Source: Elysia marginata (taxonomy: Eukaryota; Mollusca; Gastropoda; Plakobranchidae). From it: 21,680 bases of DNA. The translations under genes were made by a program, and so were the position numbers. Below are positions 1-10,500 of this stretch, one piece after another (within the stretch, counting starts at the first letter, position 1; every line of letters begins with the position of its first letter). The notes beneath the pieces are model-generated. The model ran no database searches, had not been told where the DNA came from, and worked only from the letters and a program-made list of their open reading frames with translations. Location: positions 1 through 21,680 of the forward strand of contig BMAT01013337.1 of the NCBI GenBank assembly GCA_019649035.1. The letters are read 5' to 3'.

Positions 1-1431
1 AGACTCACGATGCGAAAAATCATTTCAAAGGACTGTGTACTGACAGTCAGTGAGACTGAGGTCAACCTTTTTTTCAGCTTAACTGGAGCAAAACAGCCAA
101 TAACCGCACGCCATTGTTCTATAGCGAGCATATATTTACATTGCAAACTTGATTATTTGAATCTATTGGGAAGGAATTAAGAGGATTCAAATTATAGTCA
201 GGTCTATTCAATAAGATATTTTTCTGTTGTTTTACTTATAACAGCTCCTATGCCTCTCACCCTGCACTTGCATACTTATACTAAAACTGATTTCTTTGAA
301 ATAGGCCTACCAGTAAATGGTTAATAAATTTGAAACAAATAGTCCCAGGTATATTTATTTATCCCTTCTCAAACTACTCTAGCGTGCTTAAAAAATCATA
401 AGTTTAGATATAAAAATCCTGACATTTGCATTGATGAGTAGGGTAGAACTAGGCCCACTGTAACAATTACAAAAGCCTGTACATTAGCAACACTGGTAGC
501 AAGCCAGCCCATACAAGCCCCACAGAGCACAAACATGCAACAAGCAGAACATTTAGTTTACAGAGACTTGCCTATTGTAAGACACACAGCCCAAACCTGC
601 AACCCAGTCAACAGGTAAAGTCAATGTTTTAAAAAAGTTTAAGATATAAAAGAAGGCAGAAATAAACTCTAAGAAGACTAGACTGGCAACATGGCAACAG
701 AGGTTGACAGACTAACCCTAATTTTTCCAGATTGATAATGATGCAATGTGATAAACATGCTTGGAATAAAATTTCAACCTTAAAGTAAAAGTAAAGAGAG
801 TTTTTATATACCGCCTAATCCACTGATGTGCTCTAAGCGCTTTACATGGGTTCCCCGATAGGCAAATACATACCAAATCACCTTCTGAACTCACAGAGGA
901 GCAGCTAATAAAGCGCATCACTCTAGCACACTGACAAGATCTTTCACTGCCTATAGCCGGGTACTCCTTTAACGCATGTCTGTTCAGAAAGCGCTGCGAT
1001 GGAAGGCGTTTTTTTGCTTTCACACTTTCTGTTTTTCTGCTGGTCTGAATTTGTTTGTAGGCCTTTAACTTCAGATCCCTTATTTACATTCCTTTGTACA
1101 GTGCATTAGCGTTGTGCTCTCAGGGCACACAGCGCGGATTGCAATGCAGCTTTGGTGCACAGGTTGATGTTTGCTTTTCAGTAACTCTTTTAAAACATCT
1201 CTAGTTACCTTATTTGTCAATGGATTTCGTTGATGTTTGGTGTGTTATTGTAGTAATAGTTGATTCATCATATGCCACAATTATATGACCATTGCACAAA
1301 GACTGTCAGAGATATGGTGCTCTTAAGTCGGGGGACGATTTTTTTTAGACCACCTGATATATGTCAAACAAGTTGATAGCTGAAGGATTTCAAAAAAGAA
1401 ATATCTCATGCACAAAAAAATAACAACTTAC
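1..1431 (-). other. SCP2: SCP2 intron 9, 5' part
   Basis: Minus-strand intron running off the left edge. I searched it for the expected CPTSDGAAA coding block and did not find it. It contains one SINE-like 3' tail around 790-975; otherwise it is AT-rich with nothing recognisable. Confidence 0.7.
784..975 (-). repeat. Probable SINE 3' tail
   Basis: On the minus strand this reads ...TGTAAAGCGCTTAGAGCAC, about ten spacer bases, GGCGGTATATAAAA. This GTAAAGCGCTTAGAGC...GGCG..ATATAA arrangement resembles the 3' end of the tRNA-headed SINE at 3216 (TGTAAAGTCTTGAGAC...GGCGGTAGAAGAATATAA) and the shared 3' tails of many invertebrate SINE/LINE pairs. No tRNA-like head was found, so it is either 5'-truncated or a LINE tail. 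The upstream limit is uncertain. Confidence 0.5.
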
Positions 1432-1518
1432 CAACACTGTAGTTTTGTAAGTGGATAGTGGATCATAGGAGAATTTTGGATTTGTTCCAATGTATATTCA
1501 TCTTGGAACTGAGAATAC
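1432..1518 (-). CDS. SCP2: SCP2 exon 9 (Pro187 to Cys215, two bases of codon 216)
   Basis: Encodes [17 protein letters not shown] and then [11 protein letters not shown] followed by TG of the next codon, expected to be a second Cys as in the LQCCPTSDG motif. The acceptor is TTTACAG and the donor GTAAG. The next exon is not found between 1 and 1431 and must lie beyond the window. Confidence 0.94.
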
Positions 1519-4500
1519 CTGTAAACAAATGCAATGCTGGTCAATCTTTACATTGCTTTCGCCAAGGCTATCATAAATTCTTGTAATGAATATATTTGAC
1601 AGTAAAATGATTGAGTGAAAGACTGACTATTGTGATTAATTTAAGTTAAAAAAAAAATTTATACCAATTAATAAAACATTAAATGTTGACACTCACATAG
1701 CTTTGAAAATGTATGTGTATTAAAAACATATTTTTTATTACAAAAAAATGGAAGTCTAATTACGAATTTCCCAAGTGTCTAAAAACTTCTTACTATACAA
1801 TTGAAAACTTAAGTTGATTTTATTACAATCCGGTATGCCTCAAAAGTTTTCAAGGAGCATATTGCAACCATGCAAAAAAGCATTCACCGTCTTTTTTCCT
1901 CGATGTCTATTTCAGACAGGGTATTTAAAGAAAAGAAAAATGAATGCTGACACCATTACCCTCTTAAATCAGTTTTAATTTTCCTGCCCTGTAATTGTAA
2001 AAGGGTGAGACAAAACAGCATGTGAATGTATTTTTAATGATGCAAAGGACAGAGCTTGCTGTCTCATCCCACTTTCTACAGCTCATTGGTAATATCAAGG
2101 TACTACAACGGATATCCCACATGCTTCATAACTTACGGGTTATTCACAGAGTGTTTGTGATTTTTCCATGCAATCTTTGCAAAATGCTCTGGTTTTGATC
2201 CTGCCAAAGATTGAAGAAAGCATATTTCAACAGTGAACTTGATTGTACTTATAATAAGTACAAAAAAAACCTTAACAAATTCCAAATACTAAATTTTTAC
2301 AGTTTGTAATTTTTGCTATAGAGCTTTACTTTTTTTCAGCTGTTCAGCTATTTCATATTTGAAAAAATGAAATTTTTTTGTCTGCCCTTTTACTTGCTAA
2401 TAATAAGGGTTAACTTTTACTTCATAATAAAAATAACCATTAAAGATTTAAGCATATTAAAGCAAAAAAAACTTGACAACATTTTTGTCAATCTATGGAA
2501 AGCAGTGTTTAGCTGTCCATAAAATGGATGAAAGCATGTTCACAAATGTTTTGATATGGAGAAGATAAAGATAAGGCCCATAAAGGAAAAAGAATTGTTG
2601 ACAATTCCTAGTCTAGCAAGTCAGGGTGGATGACTAAGAAGTGCACAGGATGATGCGTCCTCGTTTAGATCCCTGTATGTGTGACGTCTAAAAATATAAC
2701 ATGCCCTTATATGGTTAGGATTCGGCTGGCATCGCCACGGCTAAAAATATCATGTGCCCCAAAAGGCTAGATTAAAAAAGAATTCCCGCGTGTCATCTAG
2801 GTAAATAATATGGGCTTGTCCTAATAAGGGTTTGAAAAGGTGTCGTTCTATAATTTCCAAGTAAGGTAAAGAAGAACAACGTAATACACTAGAGCGCCAG
2901 TTGAAAGAGAAACTCTGAACAAGGAAAATTATTTGTTGGTAAAACAGAATACTAAAGTTCACTTGGATATTATACAGATATTGAGGCAACGTCTTAGCCA
3001 CCCCAGATAATTTAAGTTATCTATATGAACTGTTTATTGTGAATTAATTGAGCTTATCATTAATTATTTGTGAACTATTTTGTATGTATTTCTGCAAGTG
3101 TTGGGTTGATTATCAGAGTCGAATTGTTTTATGTACGACTCAGAACAATAATAATAGTTCTTTGCCACAAAATTGAACTTGATTCCTGAAGTACTGTTCA
3201 TTGTGTTTAAGATGTGGTGCAGCGTGGCTCAGTGGTTAGCACGTCGGACTTGTGATCCGGCGGTCTCAGGTTTGATTCCCAACAAAGACGCATGCTGTCG
3301 CTGCCTAAGGAAAGCAATTTATCCTCACTTTCCTCAGTCCACCCACCTGTAAAATGGGTACCTGGCTATAGGCAGTGCTTAAAATTGGTAGAATATTAGT
3401 ATTTGAGCGTCTGACAGGCAGCCGTGCTGTAATGCTCTGAAATATGAATTGAATAGTTATGCTATGGTGTGTATTCGCCTGCTGGGGGGAATATGTAAAG
3501 TCTTGAGACTGCCTTTGGCGGTAGAAGAATATAATCCATAATGTCTTGCAAACAGTCCAAATGAGTCTTAAGTCGAAATTGGAAGGTAGTCAGACATTGG
3601 TATCACAGAAAAGCTTTTTCTCTCCTTTCAAATACAACGAAGAGAAAAACTCTATCATGCTTCTGTATGAAGTTATTGCCGTTTGAAGTCAGTAGGGTTA
3701 GGACTTGTAAAATTTCAGAAAGGTGAGAAAACAGCATTTAAAGTCCAGACAACTATAAAGGTATTGAGGCCTCATCAACCATATCAATTAAAATTAAACA
3801 CCTAAAAATGTAATTTGAACATCATTTAGGCGTGGAAACTGTTCCGAAATGGTTTTAGCCTCAATATCTAAAATAAAAAAATTTTGACTTCTGAACACAC
3901 TCTAAACATTGAAGCCTATCTCTCCAAACTAAGCCTTTCAACTTACCACTCATTTGGACAGAATGCAAGACATGCTTTTTTTTAAAGAGCTATTTAAACC
4001 TTTTTCAGTTTTCAAAATGAATGAAAGTTACAGGATAAACAATAAAGGTATTGAGAATACAAACCATATTTCTCCATGTGGTCTCTCCCACCATTGCCAA
4101 ACAATTGCGCTGCAAATGGGGCTTTGGCTTTACCATGTAACTTAATGGAAATTGCATTATGCTTGTCCCATGGCCCCGCCCTGTCCGAATACTGCAAAAC
4201 AATTTTGTAATGGAATTACACTTAATATAAAAAGGCATACTGGTTCTATTTCAAAACATGACCAAGTTATAGAGAAAATAATCTCTAATGAATACATAAC
4301 CTTCTTTCCATTTATATCAAACCGTGAAAGGGAAAAATATTTTCATTTGCCTCTTTCTAGACAGCCATGTTCGCATGAGGTTGCCCATAACACTTAACAG
4401 GCATTTACATCTTTAGCTTTTTCATAATAGTTAATATGGGCATGAACAATTTTGAGCCTTTAAATTAGGATATGATTTAAAACTATGTCTATTTCAGTCT

Positions 4501-7500
4501 GTATACATATGTTAATTAAAATTCAATGGAAACTTCCTAACAATACACTGCCTGCATGTTTCCACAAATGAAACTAGGTAAGGTGAGATGACTTTTCATG
4601 TAAAATATAAATATGTCTCGCATTCTGTCCAAATGAGTTGTAAGTCAAAATGCCTAGTTTTGAGATATTGGGAATGCGATTTCAAGAGAGAATTAGAGTA
4701 ACCGTTCTTGGTTGAAAGGCAGCCAAGGCTTTAGCGAGTTTTTTCTTCTAGTTTTCATTGTTTTGTTTCCTTTAAACTACTTAATTTTGCCTTGACAATT
4801 TATCATTATTTACGATTGGAATATAAAACAATAAACCAACTTACTTCTCAAAGTCGAATACTTCATCAGCCAAAGCAATGTCTTTTGTTTGTTTTGAAAT
4901 CCTGAATTCCCTTAATAACTATGTTTGTGGCATATTGGCTCTGTATTACGTGCTTTTGATGTTTCATACATATTTTCTATGTAAAACTAAAAGCCTAATG
5001 CCTACATGGGCCATTTTGTATGGAGTGGAAGAGAAAAGGGAATGCCAAAAGCAACTGATTGCAGCTATGCAAGCAAACTGTTGCATGTTGGTCCTCTTTA
5101 CTTAAATGAGAATGAATCCACGCTGGTTTCATTTAAAGCTATCTCGATCGTGTCAGTTGGCTTTGCAGTAGGAAAAAAAATACAATGGTTACCTTTTGGC
5201 CTTTTGAAGGGAAAAAATCTTTAATTTTATTGTTAAAAACCTTTCAGTTTCTAAATCTAAAATTGTATTTTAATAACATTTTGCATGTGGGCCTAAAAAT
5301 GTAACAGTTTGTTTTAAAAAATTAATCTTAGCGAAATGGATTTTTTTCAATGTTATCCAATATGTATCTAGCGATTTTTCTCCATTATCCATTAATGAAC
5401 ATCACAAAAATATTTTTAAAATAATAACAAAGATAAAGAAGAGAAGCCGCAGATTGCCCCATGTGTAAAGTTGAAAAATAAACAACGTAGCTTAGATAAA
5501 TTGAGTGTCTATTTTCAAAATATGCAAACATTACATAAAAAAATCTCCGCAATTTTTACTTGGAATGAATATAGGTAATTACTCTTTAAATTATAAGACT
5601 AAGTGAATTTTAAAAAAAGAAGTATTCTATTGTTGATAACGTTAGGTCCACCAGGACAGATCTTCACGCATAATCGAACAAACTGGGATGTATGAATCCC
5701 ACTGACCAGCCGAAAGCCTAAGAGCCCTGTTTCTTAATATTTCCAACAGGGAATAAAAATTTACACCGTACTCTACACCAGGTGATACTGCCACTAAAGT
5801 ACCAATAAGTTGCGACGATTCTCTGATAGACATAACCCTTCTGGATAACGCATGAGTGCAGAGAGCTTTGATTTTTAAACATTTTTTGGTTCTCGGCCTG
5901 ACACACATTGTCTGAGAATTGAGAAGGAAACCCAAAAACTCTATCTCTTGTACTGGGGCTAAAACCCTTTTCCGGACATTTAATGTGAAACCTAACTGAT
6001 TCAACAGAGAAACCGTCAAGTGAATGTCCTCTTGCAATCTGACCCGACTAGGCTGTGTGAGAAAGATATCATCCAGGTAAATGACCGCCTGAACAGAATG
6101 CGACCTTAAAACCCCTAACGGCACCTTTAGAACTTTGGTAAAGATTAAAGATATATGGCATCCTGCAATAGCCCTGAGGAGCACCAATATATTCCAACAG
6201 TTGAATTTGGAACTGAAACCTAAAGTACAAACGATCGGGAGGATGAAGGAGGAAAGCATAGTATGCATTGAAAATGTCAACCGAACCAAACCAACACTTG
6301 GGTCTCATAAGACGAACAGCGTGGTTTTGAGTTTCCAGCTTAAACTTATCGTAAATGATATAGTTATTCAGTTTCGATAAATTCAAAATGCAGTGCATGG
6401 AGCCGTCTTTTTTGCGCCTCCCCATAATATTAGAAAGAAACTGTCCGTCAGTATCACGGACCCGATGTACAATCTGAAACTTTTCTAGATCTAAAATGGC
6501 AGTCTGCAAGTCTTGCCTGTCTAGACGATTAAAACAATATTCACGAAGGCGACCTTTACCGACAGGTGGGGGAGTCTGATTTATGAACTCAACCTTGATA
6601 CCTGCTACCTGCTCCAAGACCCAACTATCTCTTGTAAAACGTTTCCATTCATCTATGTGCTGAGAAAGTTTACCCGCTACATAATTATACTCCGTATTCA
6701 CAAGAGACGGCAACTGACTACAAGCATCATTTATCGAAACAATTTTTTCACTGACATTCACCTCTACAGTTGTCTATGGTAAATTGGTCCTAACTAGATC
6801 TAGGCTCTTTTGTTGGAGGGCATTGCACCGCGCTTGCTTTGAAACCTGCGGTGTCCTCATGAGGCGTTTGACGGACGGGGTAGTTGACCGTGGATGCCTG
6901 TCCGGCCTTGGCTGCTCCTCTGGTAACTCTGTCCTCGTGTGAACCTCCCTCTTCCCCTGCGACGGGAGAGGAGGGTTAATGAGTTTTTTAGAACTCCCGG
7001 GGCAAAAGGTGAGATCTTACTATTCTCCGTCACCTCACGAAGTAGTTTTTGGAAATCAGGACCAAACAAGAGGCCATCACTAGAACTGGCATCATTGCAC
7101 AGAGATTTGAACCGTGGGTCCAACACGTACTTATAGGCATCCTGTCGCTTCCTGCACGTGTTGGTGAATGTGGCAATTAGGAGCGTGACTAAGTCTAATG
7201 ACTTGAAGTAAACAGATTTTAAGTCTGATGAGGCTTTAGAGTGCAGGGCTGTGTATAAGTCTTCACAAAGAGAAAGTGCTGCGCACATGCACTTTACAAT
7301 AAGTTTCTGAACGAATGCTAAACCGTTATCTGAGAGTCTAATCGCTTGCAATGGGCGAAATTCTTGATTCCGATCCGGAGTAACCAAATTGTCAATGTAA
7401 GATGGTCTACCGTATTTATCAAAAAGACACTTTATCTCGTCACTGTCTAAACTGCTCACAGATTTTGATGACTCGTCTACTACAGTAGCAAGTTTTTCTC

Positions 7501-10500
7501 TGATTAGGTCCCCCACGCTTTCTTGTTTTTTGAAAAAAGACGCAAAGTACTCGACGTCTTCATACCCATAGTCATCACCATCATAACCAGTTACTTCTAT
7601 ATCTTCTTCATCCTCACTATAAAGGTCTATAAGTCCAGAAGATAGTTTTTGCTTCTTAGCAGACAATGGTGAAGATGCATCATCTACCTTTGATGTAGGT
7701 GCATTAGTACTTTGATTTTTGGTGTTTAAATCAGTAAGAGCTTCTGAAATTTTGGTGGTTATCATCTCTTCCATTTTTTCAAATAAAATGCTTAACTCAC
7801 CTGAGTCAGTTGTTATTGGGGGCGTCAGAAGCTGAACTGTGTGCTTTAGTTGGGGTCTGTTTTGATCTAGAACTTACCGGTTCCTTCACCTGGGCGGTAG
7901 AGGCCTTATAACCTGGCTCAGAGGCCGCCTCTGTCCCTTTAATTAGGGACGCTTGAACTGCCATTGTCTCTTCCTTTGAGCAGCAAGCCTTCACCTCCAG
8001 GCTACCACTACTCATGACTGCGAGGCAGGTATCATATCACCTCCCGCTGCGGGCGTAGCTCAGGCTCACGCCAATATGTCAGAGTGTGGGGACTGGCCGT
8101 GCACTGGACTTGTACTAGGTTTACTAATAATCCGCAGAATGCACAGTGGAACAAAGCACAGAATTTTAATTTTGCCTAAAATGAAAGGCTGATGCAGGCG
8201 TTGCTTAAGCATTTGCTAGTACTATAGGTTACTCTTATGGGTGAAACCCATTGAAAAAATGGAAGAATAATGATTAACTTGTATTGCTGCGTGACTAGAA
8301 GCAAAAACATATGCTTCTGGCATGTGATGTTTGAAATGATTGTTTTTGTGTTTCATTGTGTTCTATAATTATATACAAGAGTACCAAAATTGGCAACCAA
8401 GACTATGAAGAAAAACTGATTAAACGTCACAGCAATCGCAATAAAAGAATGCTCATAGCATAAAACAATTAGATCCAACAGAGATAGGTCAAACACAAAA
8501 AGAAACAACCATAAGACAAAGAAAATATTCCGATATCAGGAGGCAAGCAAGCAGTGTCTTGCGACCCCCATGGGAACACGTCCGAGCTGTCTTGATGTCA
8601 CCAGCGGAATGAGAGCTCAATGCGCCAGCCTCGGTGTGAATATAGAACGGAAGCCTGAGGTGAAATTTCATGTTATGTGTATTGAATTCTAATTGGTATG
8701 GTTGCTAAGGCATCTACACATGTATAGTTGTCAAAACTTTAAATGCAATTTTTTCCCCTTTCTGAAATTTCATGATTCCTTACCCTGCCAGTTCAAACAT
8801 CTATAACTTCATACAGAAGCATGATAGAGCTTTTTTGTTTGTTGTATTTGAGAGTAGGGAAAACACCCTTTTCTGTGATACCATTATCTGAATACCTTCC
8901 AATTTCGATTTAAGACTCAATTGGACTGGTTGCAAGACTAACCTGATAAAATAAACTACATTGATAAATATATTTTTGTTAAAGCTTTATAAGTTACATT
9001 ATAATTATTAAAAAAACTTAGCTTACCTTAGCCGAAAGAGAGCCTCTCTCCATTTTCTCAAAACCAAGAGCCATTACACAATCAGCTAAGCCTATAAATA
9101 TGGGGGAAAAATAAAACAGCAATAAAAATATGTCTTTTTAGAGATACCTGATAATTTTCATTGATTTTTAACATTTTGGCAACCCATAACTTGATCAAAA
9201 TATCACAGATTTCTGCTGTAAAAACTGAAGCACTTAACTTATTTGGACAAGTTGAGTTAATGTCATTCCAATAAAAATCTGTAAAAAAATTTTTTCCGAG
9301 GCTTGATTGACCTACCTGAAGCAAAAGTTGCATCATCAACAATAACAAAAATCACGAAAACCTGACTGTAAAAGATAAAAGGATACAAAAAATTTTTTAG
9401 AAACCAAGTAATCATTCTATGTACACAAAGCATCACGTTCTGAAAAAAAGGCTACATCAGGCACTTTCTATATAGAAGTATTTAAGGATGGCAAAAAATA
9501 AAAATTCCCACTCCTTACCTCCTTCAATCAACTGCTTAGCCATGAAGAGAGCAGTGGAGCCTGTAGCGCAAGCATTGTTCACCTGTTTAAGATAAATTAC
9601 GATTGTAAAGAAATGATGCTTCCTTCAAAATGTATGTGTTATGCTAAAATAACACAACAGAGTCTACACAGAAGCCTGACATACATAAATTAAACGTTAC
9701 AACCTTTTGTCTAGAACAAAGCATTGCTGTGTTGTCTGGTTGGCCCCCTGTGTCTAAAACAAATGAAAGTCAAATAATGCATGACAATCAATGGCTATTT
9801 CAACACTTGAATGAGCGGGTCTACATGAATAAGTGATTGAAAAAGAGCATTAAAGCTTTATTATTCATTTATGAACCAACTTGAACTGGGATAGTTCTAG
9901 ACTTTTTGGTTTCCTTAGAAACTCTCAAACAAAATTATCAGTCCAGATTCTTCATATTTCCTGCTGTTCCGAAAATCTTATTTGTTGCGTTCAGTGATAA
10001 TAAACACACATAAAAAAAAAACCAAAAACAATTATGTCTCACCAATAAATCAATCATTACATAGGTACTCACATTATATATTGGAATCGAAGTCAGTCCT
10101 AGCTGATACAGGGCTCTTTGACCATAACAAGTGTCGCCTTTAGACATGAAAGAAATACTTGTATAGTACATTGAAATAAATGTTGTCCCATACTGGCTGC
10201 ACCATCAAATCCTGATTGAGCAGCATCATATTCAACCTGTCTAAAGCCAGCTATCTATAGATATTGGAGTGAGACACAACATCTTTCTAACTATAAGATT
10301 AAAGCAAACATAGAATCTTACATTGAGACTGTTAAAATTAAATAAAAAAATAAAACTACTTTCGAATTTGACAGTTGTATGAAATAAAGAGAAGAAATTT
10401 AATACGTTATTTGTATTGTCAGCTATACGAATATTCTAAAAAGCGATGCAACATAGCCTTTTTATGACTATTTTTGGGACCCTTTTCACACAAAAAAGAC

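Larger units (their letters stand above)
2201..4064 (-). other. SCP2: SCP2 intron 7
   Basis: A 1,864-bp intron. From 3216 to 3974 it is occupied by a tRNA-headed SINE and an adjoining copy of a dispersed repeat. The part from 2201 to 3215 is AT-rich with no gene recognised. Confidence 0.85.
5642..8020 (-). mobile_element. Broken DIRS-like (tyrosine-recombinase-class) retroelement remnant
   Basis: Two adjacent minus-strand coding blocks, a gag-like ORF (8015 to 6857) and a reverse transcriptase (about 6776 to 5642), have the order and style of DIRS-group elements. The RT block [40 protein letters not shown] is the DIRS type rather than Gypsy or LINE. Sequence similarity stops at the WW motif at 5642, before the RNase H, methyltransferase and tyrosine-recombinase regions, so the 3' half is missing. 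Both blocks are frameshifted. Termini were not defined; the 5' leader may extend to about 8160. It sits in SCP2 intron 6, in the same orientation as the gene. Confidence 0.85.
4192..9026 (-). other. SCP2: SCP2 intron 6 with nested insertions
   Basis: A 4,835-bp intron, the largest in the modelled gene. It holds a dispersed-repeat end at 4613, the broken DIRS-like element near 5640-8020, and a second dispersed-repeat copy at 8669-8939. Stretches 4680-5640 and 8160-8660 show only AT-rich sequence with no gene that I can support. Confidence 0.88.

Noticed and set aside
718-1023. 101-residue minus-strand open frame
   Set aside because: Overlaps the SINE-like tail; no conserved protein features and not matching the next SCP2 block.
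1-1431. SCP2 exon 10 (CPTSDGAAA block)
   Set aside because: Looked for on the minus strand and not found; must lie outside the window.
3216-3290. tRNA gene
   Set aside because: Has tRNA-like A and B boxes and an anticodon-like loop, but no acceptor stem, and it continues into a SINE body.
4005-4238. 77-residue minus-strand frame over exon 7
   Set aside because: It is the wrong frame; the SCPx match ([11 protein letters not shown]...HMEKYG) is in the adjacent frame.
8489-8671. 60-residue minus-strand open frame
   Set aside because: Lies at the edge of the dispersed repeat copy and intron sequence; no motif.
9082-9348. 88-residue minus-strand frame near exon 6
   Set aside because: Intron 5 sequence in a frame not used by exon 6.
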